A stretch of DNA of 64,000 bases. Origin: Pseudoalteromonas sp. T1lg48. GTDB lineage: Bacteria > Pseudomonadota > Gammaproteobacteria > Enterobacterales > Alteromonadaceae. Of this stretch, positions 25,687 to 36,147 are shown piece after piece (positions within the stretch are counted from its first letter, which is position 1; the number at the start of each line of letters is the position of its first letter). The DNA is taken from the NCBI RefSeq assembly GCF_002964785.1, contig NZ_PQCC01000002.1:244832-308831 (forward strand). Reading direction: 5' to 3'. The notes under the pieces are model-generated. The model was not told where the DNA came from, searched no databases, and was given only the letters and a program-made list of their open reading frames with translations. Both the position numbers and the translations under genes were made by a program.

Positions 25687-26042
25687 AATATCACCCCTAG
25701 AAAAACCGCCGCTATTCTACCAAGCCAGGGCCGACAAAGATATTTACCCGGGTTAATTAAACGCGCCGAATGCCAGACAAGAGCACCGAATTTAAACGCA
25801 GGTTGAAATTGCACCCAAAGCAACAATAGAACAAAAACCAGCCAACCAAAAATAAAACAAAAGCATTAATAAAAATAAAAACAAAGATACTAAATAATTA
25901 ATTTTAACCGTATATACGGCCAGATATAACAACTTGTACCCTTTTTATTTCCAAAAGTTATTACAAATATATTAACAAATAATTTACCATCCTCTGCGAA
26001 GTGTACCATTTGGGTACAAACTAAAAATAAATGGGGACTCTT
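25687..26042 (+). promoter_or_regulatory. AT-rich leader with inverted repeat upstream of the S8 protease
   Basis: This 356-nt intergenic region has no gene and is strikingly AT-rich from about 25830. A 6-bp inverted repeat TGTACC-atttg-GGTACA lies at 26002-26018, 25 nt before the protease ATG, and a lone TGTACC half-site at 25935-25940. The repeat may be an operator or part of the leader. GGGGA 6 nt before the ATG at 26043 is the ribosome-binding site. Confidence 0.45.
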
Positions 26043-28157
26043 ATGACAACTAGAAAAACACTCCTCGCGCTAGCAATCCCGATGGCTCTTAGCTCATCGG
26101 CCCTCTACGCGAATGACATTCAAGAAGTGACGGCGCCGCAACAGGCAACACTGGCACAAACTCAGGCCAAGCTAAAAGGCCAATCGCCATTAACCACGCG
26201 CTTTATCATCAAGTACAAAGACAACGCCGAGCTAGGCACCAGTGCTGCGACCATGCCAGGCAATGGCAAGGCGCGTGCAAAGAAATTTGTTGATGGCTTT
26301 AAAACCAATCGTGGCCAGGCTCGCGCTCAATACGTGCGAGAAATGGCCCTGCAAAATCACCACGTGATCCGTACAGATAAGAAATTATCGGCGCAAGAAG
26401 CACAGCAGTTCATGCAAGACATGGTTGCCAGCGGCGAAGTGGAATACATCGAAATCGACCAGATGTTAAAGCCGTTCGCCACACCGAACGACCCGCGCTA
26501 CGGCGATCAGTGGCACTACTATGAAGCGGCCGCAGGCATTAACGCACCAGCGGCATGGGACTCAGCAACCGGTGCCGGTGTAACCGTGGCCGTGCTTGAT
26601 ACGGGTTACCGCCCACACGCCGACTTAAACGCCAATATCCTCCCTGGTTATGACATGATCTCCGACACCTTCGTTGCCAACGATGGCGGCGGTCGTGATA
26701 GCGATGCTCAGGATCCGGGTGATGCCATTACCGCAAACGAGTGTGGTTACACACACGGTGCACAAGGTTCAAGCTGGCACGGCACTCACGTAGCGGGTAC
26801 GGTAGCGGCCGTTGCCAACAATGGCGAAGGGGTAACGGGTGTTGCCTATGACGCCAAAGTTGTGCCGGTTCGTGTACTGGGTAAATGTGGTGGTTTAACA
26901 TCAGACATCGCCGATGCCATCGTATGGGCATCAGGTGGTTCGGTATCGGGCGTACCAGCCAACGCTAACCCTGCCGATGTGATCAACATGAGTCTAGGTG
27001 GCAGCGGTTCATGTAGCTCTACTACCCAAAACGCCATCAACCAGGCACGTGCCAACGGCACTGCGATTGTTATCGCCGCCGGTAACGACAACGACAATTC
27101 GGCAAACTACAACCCGGGTAACTGTAGCGGTGTAATCAACGTGGCCTCGGTGGGCCGTAACGGTGGTCGAGCCTACTACTCAAACTATGGTTCAAACATC
27201 GATGTGGCGGCACCGGGTGGCGCACAAAGCTTCGCTAACGACCCTGAAGGTATCTTATCTACCCACAACTCGGGCTCAACCTCACCTTCAAGCGACAGCT
27301 ACCACTACTCGCAAGGCACCTCTATGGCGGCGCCTCACGTAGCGGGTGTGGCTGCACTTATCAAACAAGCTAAACCCACGGCGACACCGGATGAAATAGA
27401 AAGCATCCTGAAGTCGACCACCAAGGGCTTTAGCGCAACCTGTACCAGCTGTGGTACCGGTATCGTTGATGCGGCGGCTGCGGTTGCTCAGGCAAGCGGC
27501 GGTACACCACCACCAAGCGGTGGCAATGAGCTGACACCAGGCACGGCAGAAACTGGTTTAAGCGGCGCAGCCGGCTCTGAAACAACCTACACCATGACGG
27601 TACCTTCGGGCGCCACTAACGTGACCTTCACCACCAGCGGTGGCAGCGGCGACCTGGACATGTATGTTAAGGCGGGCAGCGCGCCAACCACATCAAGCTA
27701 TGATTGCCGTCCATATGAGAACGGTAACAACGAAACCTGTAGCATCGACAACCCAACGGCGGGCACCTACTACGTGATGCTGCGCGGTTACAGCGCCTAC
27801 AGCAATGCATCGCTATTGGGTGAGCTAACTACCTCAGGTGGCGGCACGGGCACCGGCGGTGGCGGTACCGTAGCCGATATTTCAGCATCGGCGGGTCAGT
27901 GGAAACACTACACATTGGAAGTGCCTGCGGGCATGAGCACCTTGGATGTAAATATCTCCGGTGGTACAGGTGATGCCGACCTATTTGTTCGCTTTGGCGC
28001 ACAGCCTACGGCAAGCAGCTATGACTGTCGTCCTTATAAAGGCGGCAACAACGAAAGCTGTAGCTTTAGCAACCCACAAGCGGGTACCTGGCATATTAGC
28101 CTTAATGCTTACCAGACCTTCTCTGGTGTGACATTAAACGCGCAATATAACCCTTAG
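26043..28157 (+). CDS. Secreted S8 (subtilisin-like) serine protease with two PPC domains
   Basis: This is an exported endopeptidase of 704 residues. The order is signal peptide (MTTRKTLLALAIPMALSSSA, ending near LYA), inhibitor-like propeptide (about 45-145), and the S8 catalytic domain with Asp186 (VAVLDTGYRPH), His246 (SSWHGTHVAGT) and Ser427 (GTSMAAPHVAG). Two PPC domains follow (about 510-595 and 610-704), each with the GDLDMYV or GDADLFV signature and SSYDCRPY; they are usually removed during maturation. The ATG at 26043 is preferred over one 12 nt earlier because of GGGGA. The product is expected in the medium via the type II pathway, degrading protein. Confidence 0.95.
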   Translation: MTTRKTLLALAIPMALSSSALYANDIQEVTAPQQATLAQTQAKLKGQSPLTTRFIIKYKDNAELGTSAATMPGNGKARAKKFVDGFKTNRGQARAQYVREMALQNHHVIRTDKKLSAQEAQQFMQDMVASGEVEYIEIDQMLKPFATPNDPRYGDQWHYYEAAAGINAPAAWDSATGAGVTVAVLDTGYRPHADLNANILPGYDMISDTFVANDGGGRDSDAQDPGDAITANECGYTHGAQGSSWHGTHVAGTVAAVANNGEGVTGVAYDAKVVPVRVLGKCGGLTSDIADAIVWASGGSVSGVPANANPADVINMSLGGSGSCSSTTQNAINQARANGTAIVIAAGNDNDNSANYNPGNCSGVINVASVGRNGGRAYYSNYGSNIDVAAPGGAQSFANDPEGILSTHNSGSTSPSSDSYHYSQGTSMAAPHVAGVAALIKQAKPTATPDEIESILKSTTKGFSATCTSCGTGIVDAAAAVAQASGGTPPPSGGNELTPGTAETGLSGAAGSETTYTMTVPSGATNVTFTTSGGSGDLDMYVKAGSAPTTSSYDCRPYENGNNETCSIDNPTAGTYYVMLRGYSAYSNASLLGELTTSGGGTGTGGGGTVADISASAGQWKHYTLEVPAGMSTLDVNISGGTGDADLFVRFGAQPTASSYDCRPYKGGNNESCSFSNPQAGTWHISLNAYQTFSGVTLNAQYNP

Positions 28158-28175
28158 GATATTCTCCTACCCAGC

Positions 28176-28203
28176 AAAAAGGCCGCGTGATGCGGCCTTT
28201 TTT
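28176..28203. terminator. Bidirectional terminator after the S8 protease
   Basis: GGCCGC and GCGGCC enclose GTGAT, flanked by AAAAA on the left and TTTTTT on the right. It lies between two convergent genes. Confidence 0.92.
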
Positions 28204-28225
28204 ATGCAAGCAAAACGAACCCTTA

Positions 28226-28699
28226 TTAAAGGTTCGCCAGTACATGCTCGGCTTTAGATACTTCAAACTGCTTGTCTTCTTCCACAAACAGCTGGGTAAC
28301 CACGCCATTGTCTACCACCATGGCATAGCGTGTTGAACGCACGCCACCGAAGTCACCCGTGTCTTTATCCAGCCCCAGGGCCTTGGTAAAGCTGGCATCG
28401 CCATCGGCCAGCATGCGAATACGATCGGCATTCTGGCTCTCGCCCCAGGCCTTCATAACAAAGGCATCGTTCACCGACACACACATGACTTCGTCAACGC
28501 CTTTTGCAGTAAACTCTTCGCGCAGAACAACAAAGCCTGGCAAATGCGCCGCCGAGCAGGTCGGTGTAAAAGCGCCGGGTACGGCAAACAGTACCACTTT
28601 TTTATTGGCGAACAACTCGTCGGTAGTGAAATGGTTCAGCCCCTGCTCGCCTAGTTGTGTCAGGCTTGCGGCTGGAATTTTTTGACCTTGGGCAATCAT
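28226..28699 (-). CDS. Peroxiredoxin (Prx5-like)
   Basis: This 157-residue thiol peroxidase reduces H2O2 and organic peroxides. The peroxidatic cysteine lies in FAVPGAFTPTCSAAHLPGF, the Prx5 signature (PxxxTxxC). Conserved CVSVNDAFVMKAWGE and GVRSTRYAMVVDNGVV complete the fold. There is no fused glutaredoxin domain, so an external glutaredoxin or thioredoxin must recycle it; a glutaredoxin (16652) and GorA (33852) are encoded in the window. It appears monocistronic, about 45 nt beyond the start of the chemoreceptor gene's 3' end. Confidence 0.93.
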   Translation of the reverse strand: MIAQGQKIPAASLTQLGEQGLNHFTTDELFANKKVVLFAVPGAFTPTCSAAHLPGFVVLREEFTAKGVDEVMCVSVNDAFVMKAWGESQNADRIRMLADGDASFTKALGLDKDTGDFGGVRSTRYAMVVDNGVVTQLFVEEDKQFEVSKAEHVLANL

Positions 28700-28745
28700 A
28701 ATGACTTCCTTCTTTTATAGAATCAGGGTAGATCTTGGGCCATTA

Positions 28746-30680
28746 TCACGCTTTTAAACCCAGACTCTCACGAATTGTCTGCATTTGTTGCTGCAAGCTT
28801 TGATAAATGCCCTTCACCTTGCTGTCGGAGCTCTCGATTTGCGTCTGCATTGCCTGCATCGATGACTCAAACTCACTCAGCATTTCCTGCTGACGCTGGG
28901 CGTAATCGGTGGCCTGTGCCGCCACGTCATTGGCCTGGGCGGCGCTTTGCGATACGTCTTCGGCGGTGCGTTTAAGCTCCTGGGCATTATCCGTTTGCGT
29001 TTGCGCCTGGGTCGCCAGCTCGCAGATGTTTTGCGACACCCGTTGCGAATGACCACTGAGTTCGCCCAGTTGGGCATGAATATCGCCCAGCGATTGCTGT
29101 GTTTGCTGCGCCAGTTTACGCACTTCATCGGCGACCACGGCGAAACCGCGGCCATGCTCGCCGGCCCGCGCCGACTCGATGGCGGCGTTGAGCGCCAGCA
29201 GGTTGGTTTGCTCGGCAATATTGTTGATCACATCCAACACCTTAGACACATCGTCCACACCGGCCAGCAACTGACGCAGGCTCTGCATGCCATCGTCGAT
29301 ACGCTGCTCCGTGGTTGCCGAAGCATGCAACATGGCCTCGGCAACACTCACGCTCTGCGCCATGGACGCATGGGTCTGCTGAGCATTGGCCGCCACCTGG
29401 GCATTCACACTGTTGACGTCATCACCCAGGTGCTGCACCTGAGTCAACAGGCTTTGACTATGGCCGGCCAGTGCCGTACTTTGCTCCGCACCCTGACTGA
29501 TGTGTTCCAGGTTTTCACTCATTTCACGCATAAACTCGTTGATCACCTGCAGCATCTGCTGTCGGGCCTGGGCTTGTGCCTGCTGGCGCTGCAACAGTTG
29601 ATTAAAATAGGCGGCGATTTCCCCCACCTCGGTGTGGGCATTTTTACTGATGATGGGCGCCGGCTCGTTGCTGTCGAGCAAGTCAGCAAAGCCATCACGA
29701 AGCTGGCGCAAGGGGTTCAGCACCTGAGAGCGCTGCAACAAATACACCGCCCCCGCCAACAGCAATAAGCCACCAATCGCCGCACCAAAGAAGAAAAGTA
29801 CACGGGTTTTCACCGCCTCCTGCTCGGCTAACAACTGCTGCTCGGCAGCCACCACCACCTCGGCAATGCCCGCCACTTCGGCGCGTAACTGCTGCATGCC
29901 TTGCTGACGCGTTTGTCCCTGCTCTAAGGTGCCTTGTAAATCGCGAGGAAAACGCTTCGGCCAGGAGCGGATCTCCGCTTTAATTTCAGCGGCCAGATCT
30001 TCGGGCTCGGCGTCAAAGAACAACTCGTCTTCATCAACCTCACTCATCACTCCCAGGTTATCCAGGGCCTCGATGTCTGCGGCCAAGGCATTAAGTTGTG
30101 CCAGCGCCTGATTGACGTTTGCTTCTTTTTCACTGCTGTAATCCTGATACAGGGCCTGAGTGGCCAGACTCAGGGTCAGCACGCTTTGATAATAATCGCC
30201 GGCCAGGGCGATATATTCGGTGGCTAAGGCGCGCTTGTCGGGCTGCGCCTGACGGGCATAATTAAGCAGTGAATTGGCCGAGCCGGCCATTTGTCTAAGG
30301 GCATTGTCCAACAATGCACTGCTGTTACCCGAGAGTTTACCCAGGGCACGGTAATCCCCTTCTATGCCTTTAACCAACTGGGTTAACAGCGGCGCAAGCT
30401 GTTGCTCCAAGGTTGGGGATAAGCCGGGGAGTTGCTCCGTTTGCATGCGCTTTAACCTATGCTCGGCATTGAGCAGGTACTGGGCATCGCCGGCACTTAG
30501 GTAGTCTTCAATGTCCGCGGTCAGCGCTAGGGTGATGTCGTTTTTGAGTAAGCCGTATTGGCTGCTTTGCTGTTCCAGGGTTTGCAGAGTTGCAAACGCC
30601 CACCACAGGGTCACTACCAGCATTAAACTGGCCAAAGAAAGCAGTAACGCGAGCAATCGCGTAAAGGTTGAGACGCGCAT
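28746..30680 (-). CDS. Methyl-accepting chemotaxis protein
   Basis: This is a 644-residue transmembrane chemoreceptor. TM1 is at about 9-30 ([20 protein letters not shown]), followed by a long helical periplasmic region (about 31-290) with no family I recognise. TM2 is at about 293-315 ([22 protein letters not shown]), followed by HAMP and the signalling domain whose tip reads [20 protein letters not shown] then [20 protein letters not shown]. It signals to CheA/CheW at the inner membrane. The ligand is unknown. No CheB/CheR pentapeptide is seen at the C-terminus (ends SLGLKA). Confidence 0.93.
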   Translation of the reverse strand: MRVSTFTRLLALLLSLASLMLVVTLWWAFATLQTLEQQSSQYGLLKNDITLALTADIEDYLSAGDAQYLLNAEHRLKRMQTEQLPGLSPTLEQQLAPLLTQLVKGIEGDYRALGKLSGNSSALLDNALRQMAGSANSLLNYARQAQPDKRALATEYIALAGDYYQSVLTLSLATQALYQDYSSEKEANVNQALAQLNALAADIEALDNLGVMSEVDEDELFFDAEPEDLAAEIKAEIRSWPKRFPRDLQGTLEQGQTRQQGMQQLRAEVAGIAEVVVAAEQQLLAEQEAVKTRVLFFFGAAIGGLLLLAGAVYLLQRSQVLNPLRQLRDGFADLLDSNEPAPIISKNAHTEVGEIAAYFNQLLQRQQAQAQARQQMLQVINEFMREMSENLEHISQGAEQSTALAGHSQSLLTQVQHLGDDVNSVNAQVAANAQQTHASMAQSVSVAEAMLHASATTEQRIDDGMQSLRQLLAGVDDVSKVLDVINNIAEQTNLLALNAAIESARAGEHGRGFAVVADEVRKLAQQTQQSLGDIHAQLGELSGHSQRVSQNICELATQAQTQTDNAQELKRTAEDVSQSAAQANDVAAQATDYAQRQQEMLSEFESSMQAMQTQIESSDSKVKGIYQSLQQQMQTIRESLGLKA

Positions 30681-30783
30681 GCCTATCTCTTAGGTCGATA
30701 ACAATGCGCGTAGAATATTAATTATTTATGACAAGGATATGAAAATAATACAAAAATAAGATATTACCCAATTCGAAAACAGG

Positions 30784-31545
30784 TTATTTCATGGCCGCAT
30801 TCACGTACACATCGAAACGGTTTTTCTTGGTCTTGATCTGAGTGCTGGGGGTGCGTTCGTTTAAAAACGGCGCATAATCCGGGCGTTTAACCACCACCCT
30901 TTTGCTCGCCAGTTGCAGCGCCGGCGTCAGCAGATCATCGGCATCGCCGTCATCCCCCACCAGGGATTGGAACACCCGCATTTCCTTTTTGACCAAAGCG
31001 GATTTTTCCCGATGCGGGAACATGGGGTCGAGGTACACCACATCAACTTCCCCCTCGGAAAGGGGTTGCTTCTCTAACAGCACATGGCTGCTGCCATGAT
31101 GCAGGTGCATGCGCTCCTTCATCCAGGAGCCGATTTCCGCATCCAGGTAGGCGCGTTCCAGGCCATCATACAGCAAGGCCGCAACCACGGGGTGGCGTTC
31201 AAACAGGGTGACCTTGCAGCCGAGCGAAGCCAGTACAAAAGCATCACGGCCAAGTCCGGCGGTGGCATCGAGCACATGGGGCGTGGCGCCCTTATTCAGG
31301 CCGACGGCCTTGGCAATGGCCTGGCCTTTGCCGCCACCAAACTTACGGCGGTGAGCCGCGGCACCTTCGACAAAGTCGACACGAATGGGCGTGAGCTTGG
31401 GCTCGTCACGCTTGCATAAGGCCAATCCCAACTCATCGTATTGCAGGTAAAATTGCTCATCGAGTGGACATTCATCCAACTTAAAGCGCTGGCTTAGGGT
31501 ATCGCAATAGGCTTGCGCGGTATCGATACGGCAATAGATGTGCAC
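30784..31545 (-). CDS. rsmJ: 16S rRNA (guanine(1516)-N(2))-methyltransferase
   Basis: RsmJ methylates G1516 of 16S rRNA with S-adenosylmethionine. The 253-residue protein shows the SAM site [19 protein letters not shown], the acidic loop [12 protein letters not shown], and the catalytic [15 protein letters not shown] (DPMFP in place of NPPY, typical of RsmJ). Its place just downstream of prlC is the same as in E. coli, which supports the call. About 130 nt with a strong inverted repeat separate the two genes. Confidence 0.95.
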   Translation of the reverse strand: MHIYCRIDTAQAYCDTLSQRFKLDECPLDEQFYLQYDELGLALCKRDEPKLTPIRVDFVEGAAAHRRKFGGGKGQAIAKAVGLNKGATPHVLDATAGLGRDAFVLASLGCKVTLFERHPVVAALLYDGLERAYLDAEIGSWMKERMHLHHGSSHVLLEKQPLSEGEVDVVYLDPMFPHREKSALVKKEMRVFQSLVGDDGDADDLLTPALQLASKRVVVKRPDYAPFLNERTPSTQIKTKKNRFDVYVNAAMK

Positions 31546-31592
31546 GACTTTCTCCGTGGAAATGGCTGTTGAGGGGGTATGATATCAGGATT

Positions 31593-31637
31593 TTTAGCCG
31601 CATCGATCACTTAAATACAGTGAAAAGTGCGGCTAAA
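31593..31637. other. Long inverted repeat between prlC and rsmJ
   Basis: TTTAGCCGCA and TGCGGCTAAA form a perfect 10-bp stem, with a small CACT/AGTG inner stem in the loop. It lies between prlC (upstream) and rsmJ on the minus strand, so it may cut or process the transcript; it lacks a long T run. Confidence 0.6.
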
Positions 31638-31675
31638 TATTTGGCTACGCCATTGGCAATGCTTTCGGCATAGCC

Positions 31676-33715
31676 TTAAGCAGCAATGCCACTGTGACGC
31701 AGCAGGGCATCCACGCTTGGCGCACGGCCACGGAAACGCTCAAACAACACCGCCGGCTCCTCCGAGCCACCCTGCTCAAGGATATGGGTTAAGAAGGCAC
31801 GGCCGGTGTCGGCGTTAAAGATCCCTTCTTCCTCAAATTTAGAGAAGGCATCGGCCGAGAGCACTTCCGCCCATTTGTAAGAGTAATAGCCGGCGCTGTA
31901 GCCACCGGCAAAAATGTGGCTAAAGCTATGCTGGAAACGATTAAAGCTTGGCGCCTTAACAACCGAAACCTGCTCACGCACGCGATCGAGAATTGCCTGT
32001 ATTTCACTGCCCTTGCTCGGGTCGTAGTCCGCATGAATATGAAAATCAAACAAGGAGAACTCAAGCTGACGCACCATCTGCATCGCCGACTGGTAGTTCT
32101 TCGCCGCCAATAGTTTATCCAGCAGCTCCTTAGGCAAAGGCTCATGAGTTTCATAATGACCCGAGATAAAGGCCAGCGCCTCCTGCTCGTAACACCAGTT
32201 TTCTAAAAACTGACTTGGCAGCTCCACCGCATCCCAGGCGACACCGTTAATGCCGGCAACGGCGGCGGCGTCTACCTGAGTCAGCATATGGTGCAGACCA
32301 TGGCCAAACTCATGGAACAGGGTAACCACTTCGTCATGGGTAAACAGCGCCGGCTTATCGCCCACCGGACGGTTAAAGTTACACACCAAGTAGGCCACTG
32401 GCGTTTGCAATTGTCCGCCTAAACGCACCTTGCGGCCCATGCAGTCGTCCATCCAGGCGCCGCCACGTTTGTGCTCGCGGGCATAGAGGTCGAGGTAGAA
32501 GCGGCCACGCAGGGCATCACTGCTGTCGTAAATCTCGAAAAAGCGTACGTCTTTATGGTAGGTATCAAATTCTTTTTGCTCTTCAACACGAATGGCAAAC
32601 AGCTTTTCAACGGTTTTAAACAAGCCGCTCAGAACCCTGTCTTCGGGGAAGTACGGACGCAGTTGCTCGTCGCTGATGGCATATTTTTCCTGCTTTAGCT
32701 TTTCGCTGTAATAGGCATAATCCCAGGCTTCCAGCGCCGTTACACCGTGAGTTTGCTCGGCATAGCTGCGCAGCTCCTCTAAGTCTTGTTGCGCCTGCGG
32801 CTTAGACTTGGCGGCCAGGTCGTTGAGGAAGCCAAATACCTGCTCCGTTGAGTCAGCCATCTTGGTTGCCAGTGACTTTTGGGCATAATTCTCAAAGCCT
32901 AACAACTGCGCCAGTTCATGACGTAGTTTCAGCTCTTCGTCCATAATGGCGCTGTTGTCATATTCACCGGCGTTAGGGCCCTGATCCGAGGCACGAGTAA
33001 CAAAGGCGGTGTACGCTTCTTCACGTAGTTCGCGGTTATCCGCATGGGTCATGATCGGCAGGTACGAGGGGATATCCAGGGTAAACAACCAGCCTTCTAA
33101 TTCTTTGCTTTGGGCGGTGTGTGCCGCCAGGTCTTTTGCCGACTCGGGCAAACCGGCCAGCTCACTCTCATCGGTGATATGCTTTTGCCAGGCCAAGGTG
33201 GCATCCATTACATTATTGCCAAACTTGGCGCTCAGCTCACTCAGGCGACTGACGATTTCGCCATAGCGCTTTTTATCTTCGTCATTCAAAGCAATGCCCG
33301 AGAGTTTAAAGTCGCGCAGGGCGTTATCTATGACCTTCTTTTGCGCCTTGCTTAGGCGAGTGTATTCATCGCTGTTGGCCAGTGCCGTATAGGCATCGAA
33401 CAGACCCTGATGTTGACCCACAAAGGTGCTGTATTCGCTCAACAGTGGCAATACCGTGTCGTACGCTTCGCGCAGCTCAGGGGTGTTTACCACCGAGTGC
33501 ATATGGGAGACGGGTGAAAACAATCGGCCCAGTTTGTCATCGGCCTCTTCCAGAGGCATCACCAGGCCTTTCCAGGTAAAATCCTGCGCTTCAAGAACCT
33601 GGGCTATGGTGTCTTTACATTCTTTGATGCCATGTTCGACGGCCGGTTGCACATGCTCGGGCTTAATTTTTGAAAACGGCGGCAAGCCTTCGAGGGCGAT
33701 CAAGGGGTTAGTCAT
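31676..33715 (-). CDS. prlC: Oligopeptidase A (M3 family)
   Basis: PrlC is a cytoplasmic zinc metallopeptidase that degrades oligopeptides and cleaved signal peptides. At 679 residues it matches E. coli PrlC (680). The zinc motif is VTLFHEFGHGLHHMLTQ (HExxH) with the downstream glutamate in the ELPSQFLENW segment. The C-terminus with YSYKWAEVLSADAF is also family-typical. It is the first gene before rsmJ and diverges from gorA. Confidence 0.97.
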   Translation of the reverse strand: MTNPLIALEGLPPFSKIKPEHVQPAVEHGIKECKDTIAQVLEAQDFTWKGLVMPLEEADDKLGRLFSPVSHMHSVVNTPELREAYDTVLPLLSEYSTFVGQHQGLFDAYTALANSDEYTRLSKAQKKVIDNALRDFKLSGIALNDEDKKRYGEIVSRLSELSAKFGNNVMDATLAWQKHITDESELAGLPESAKDLAAHTAQSKELEGWLFTLDIPSYLPIMTHADNRELREEAYTAFVTRASDQGPNAGEYDNSAIMDEELKLRHELAQLLGFENYAQKSLATKMADSTEQVFGFLNDLAAKSKPQAQQDLEELRSYAEQTHGVTALEAWDYAYYSEKLKQEKYAISDEQLRPYFPEDRVLSGLFKTVEKLFAIRVEEQKEFDTYHKDVRFFEIYDSSDALRGRFYLDLYAREHKRGGAWMDDCMGRKVRLGGQLQTPVAYLVCNFNRPVGDKPALFTHDEVVTLFHEFGHGLHHMLTQVDAAAVAGINGVAWDAVELPSQFLENWCYEQEALAFISGHYETHEPLPKELLDKLLAAKNYQSAMQMVRQLEFSLFDFHIHADYDPSKGSEIQAILDRVREQVSVVKAPSFNRFQHSFSHIFAGGYSAGYYSYKWAEVLSADAFSKFEEEGIFNADTGRAFLTHILEQGGSEEPAVLFERFRGRAPSVDALLRHSGIAA

Positions 33716-33851
33716 AACTGAGTCTCATAATACGATTAATACCTACATTCTTGGGGCAATACGGCAAAATACAAGTGCAGATCAGCGCCTTCATTTCTGC
33801 TATGGTATGGCAAACCAAATATGACAGTAAAAGTTCATAGGAATAAACAAC

Positions 33852-35213
33852 ATGTCTCAACACTTTGATTATATTTGTATCGGTGGCGGCAGTGGTGGTA
33901 TCGCCTCGGCTAACCGTGCCGCCATGCGCGGTGCCAAGGTGGCCCTGATTGAAGCCACTCACCTGGGCGGCACCTGCGTAAACGTAGGTTGCGTACCGAA
34001 AAAAGTAATGTGGCACGGCGCCCAAATTGCCGAAGCCATTAAACTCTACGCACCGGATTATGGCTTTGATGTTGAGCTAAAAGACTTTAACTGGCAAAAA
34101 CTGGTGGAAAGCCGCGAAGCCTATATTGGCCGCATCCACCAGGGTTACAATAAATACCTGGCCAGCAATGGCGTTACCGTGATCAATGGCTTTGCCAAGT
34201 TTGTCGATAACAAAACCGTTGAAGTGAATGGCGAGCACTACAGCGCCGACCATATTCTTGTGGCCGTCGGTGGTCGCCCTACCATTCCTAATATTCCCGG
34301 CGCCGAGTATGGCATCGACTCTAACGGCTTCTTTGAATTAAACGAGCAACCCAAGCGCGTTGCCGTCGTGGGCGCCGGCTATATCGCCGTGGAAATTGCC
34401 GGTGTATTAAATAGTTTGGGCACAGAGACTCACCTCTTTGTGCGTCGCCATGCGCCGCTGCGCACCTTTGACGGCATGCTGGTTGACACCCTGGTCGAGG
34501 TAATGAAAAAAGAAGGCCCGACCCTGCACACCGAGTGCTCACCGAAAGAAGTGGTTAAAGAAGCGGATGGCAGCCTGACCCTACACTTCGAAAATGGTCA
34601 CAGTCAGAATGTCGACCAGGTGATCTGGGCCATTGGCCGTACGCCAACCACGGATGCCATTAATATTGCCGCGGCGGGTGTGGAAGTGACCGAGTCTGGT
34701 TATGTGAAAGTCGACGAATATCAAAACACCACGGCCGAAGGCGTGTATGCAGTGGGCGATATTATCGAAGGCGGTATCGAGCTGACGCCGGTGGCGGTTA
34801 AGGCCGGCCGTATTCTTTCCGAGCGCCTGTTTAATGATGAGCTGCCTAATGATATGAAGATGGACTATAACCTGGTCCCTACCGTGGTCTTTAGCCACCC
34901 GCCCATCGGCACCATAGGCCTAAGCGAAGAGCAGGCCATTGCCGAGCACGGTGAGGACAATATCAAGGTGTATACCTCAAACTTTGCCGCCATGTATACC
35001 GCAGTGACTCAGCACCGTCAGCCTTGTGCCATGAAGCTGGTATGCCTGGGCAAGGAAGAGAAGATCATCGGCCTGCACGGCATAGGGTTTGCCGTGGACG
35101 AAATGATCCAGGGCTTTGCCGTGGCGATGAAGATGGGCGCAACCAAGGCCGACTTTGATGCGGTGGTGGCGATACACCCAACAGGCTCTGAAGAATTTGT
35201 GACTATGAGATAG
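33852..35213 (+). CDS. gorA: Glutathione-disulfide reductase
   Basis: GorA reduces glutathione disulfide with NADPH. The 453-residue flavoprotein has the FAD motif [18 protein letters not shown], the redox-active pair Cys42/Cys47 in [13 protein letters not shown], the NADPH-binding [17 protein letters not shown] with VRRHAPL (Arg pattern for NADPH), and the catalytic C-terminus [18 protein letters not shown] lies upstream of the ATG. gor, prlC and rsmJ are neighbours in E. coli as well. Oddity: a second, decayed copy of the last 13 codons lies 105 nt after the stop codon, just before the terminator. Confidence 0.97.
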   Translation: MSQHFDYICIGGGSGGIASANRAAMRGAKVALIEATHLGGTCVNVGCVPKKVMWHGAQIAEAIKLYAPDYGFDVELKDFNWQKLVESREAYIGRIHQGYNKYLASNGVTVINGFAKFVDNKTVEVNGEHYSADHILVAVGGRPTIPNIPGAEYGIDSNGFFELNEQPKRVAVVGAGYIAVEIAGVLNSLGTETHLFVRRHAPLRTFDGMLVDTLVEVMKKEGPTLHTECSPKEVVKEADGSLTLHFENGHSQNVDQVIWAIGRTPTTDAINIAAAGVEVTESGYVKVDEYQNTTAEGVYAVGDIIEGGIELTPVAVKAGRILSERLFNDELPNDMKMDYNLVPTVVFSHPPIGTIGLSEEQAIAEHGEDNIKVYTSNFAAMYTAVTQHRQPCAMKLVCLGKEEKIIGLHGIGFAVDEMIQGFAVAMKMGATKADFDAVVAIHPTGSEEFVTMR

Positions 35214-35318
35214 AAAGGCTTGGGCTATCATCCCTGATGGTACGCCCGGCTCGACATCCCATGTCTCGCGTTCAAGCCTAAAAGAGCTACGCGCTCTCGC
35301 TCTTTTCGAGCAGCTTTC

Positions 35319-35356
35319 ACCCAACAGGTTCGGAAGAGTTTGTTACTATGCGCTAA
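35319..35356 (+). pseudogene. Decayed duplicate of the gorA 3' end
   Basis: This 38-nt stretch reads CACCCAACAGGTTCGG onward and matches the last 39 nt of gorA (35175-35213). Apart from one missing T, every difference is silent in the gorA frame (for example AGA versus CGC for Arg), and both encode HPTGSEE...TMR-stop. It is therefore likely the former end of gorA, displaced when the present end was supplied by inserted or recombined DNA. The terminator follows this copy, not the current stop codon. Confidence 0.75.
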
Positions 35357-35377
35357 GAGTGTGTGAACAATTCACCT

Positions 35378-35405
35378 AAAAAAAGGGCCACTAGGCCCTT
35401 TTTTT
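35378..35405. terminator. Bidirectional terminator after gorA
   Basis: AAAAAAAGGGCC-acta-GGCCCTTTTTTT is a perfect stem flanked by A and T runs, so it works on both strands for gorA and the convergent TetR gene. Confidence 0.93.
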
Positions 35406-35443
35406 ATCTTAAGAAATCTTTCCTGCCCCAGCCACCATTCCCC

Positions 35444-36058
35444 TTAACCCCGTTCCTTTTCCGCCAGATAACTCCCCAGCACTAAACGCAGTTCATTTAC
35501 CGTTGCCTCGACGCTGTTCGGCTCGAGCAAATATGCTTGCTGCATGGTACCGGCGGTGATGTTCTGGACCATAATCGCCAGAAATTGACTGTCTTGTGGC
35601 GATAAATCCGGGTTACGCAAGGCCACTATCTTGGTCATAAAGAGAATAAATTCGGAGTTTTTATGAGGCTGACGCACTTCTTGCACAACCGGTAAATAAT
35701 CGCCGTGCTGCCACACATAATTGGCAAAGGGCAGCAACAACTTATCAACCAGCTCATAGGGAGACAGGGTTAACCACAGCTGATCATCCACCTCTTCCAG
35801 GGTACGCACTATATCGCCAATGGACTCTTCGTGTCGCTCGAACAAGGCTTTGAGTACCGCATCCCGGTCGGAGAAGAAATGATAAAGGGAGCCGATAGAG
35901 GTGTGCGCCATTTTCGCCAGGTTTTGCATGGTCAAGTTTGCCAATCCATCAGCTTCAATTATTTTGGCGGCGGCATCTAGTAACATTTGCACACGGCGAA
36001 ATCCCCTTTCCTGCTGGGGAGTGCGTTGGGCTGTGCTTTTAGCATTCGAATTTGTCAT
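35444..36058 (-). CDS. TetR family transcriptional regulator
   Basis: The product is a 204-residue one-component repressor. The N-terminal DNA-binding domain (about 20-70) shows the TetR helix-turn-helix LTMQNLAKMAHTSIGSLYHFF followed by DRDAVLKALFERHE. The C-terminal ligand domain is helical and not assignable. It is divergent from the antiporter gene; the 150-nt gap contains a perfect 18-bp palindrome at 36148-36165 that is a good candidate operator. The ligand is unknown. Confidence 0.9.
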   Translation of the reverse strand: MTNSNAKSTAQRTPQQERGFRRVQMLLDAAAKIIEADGLANLTMQNLAKMAHTSIGSLYHFFSDRDAVLKALFERHEESIGDIVRTLEEVDDQLWLTLSPYELVDKLLLPFANYVWQHGDYLPVVQEVRQPHKNSEFILFMTKIVALRNPDLSPQDSQFLAIMVQNITAGTMQQAYLLEPNSVEATVNELRLVLGSYLAEKERG

Positions 36059-36147
36059 AGACTCTTTTACTGACTTGGGTCCTGCTGGACATTAAAAACA
36101 TTTGAGCACAACCAGGCGATGAAAAACAAGAAAATTAGATGACACCC

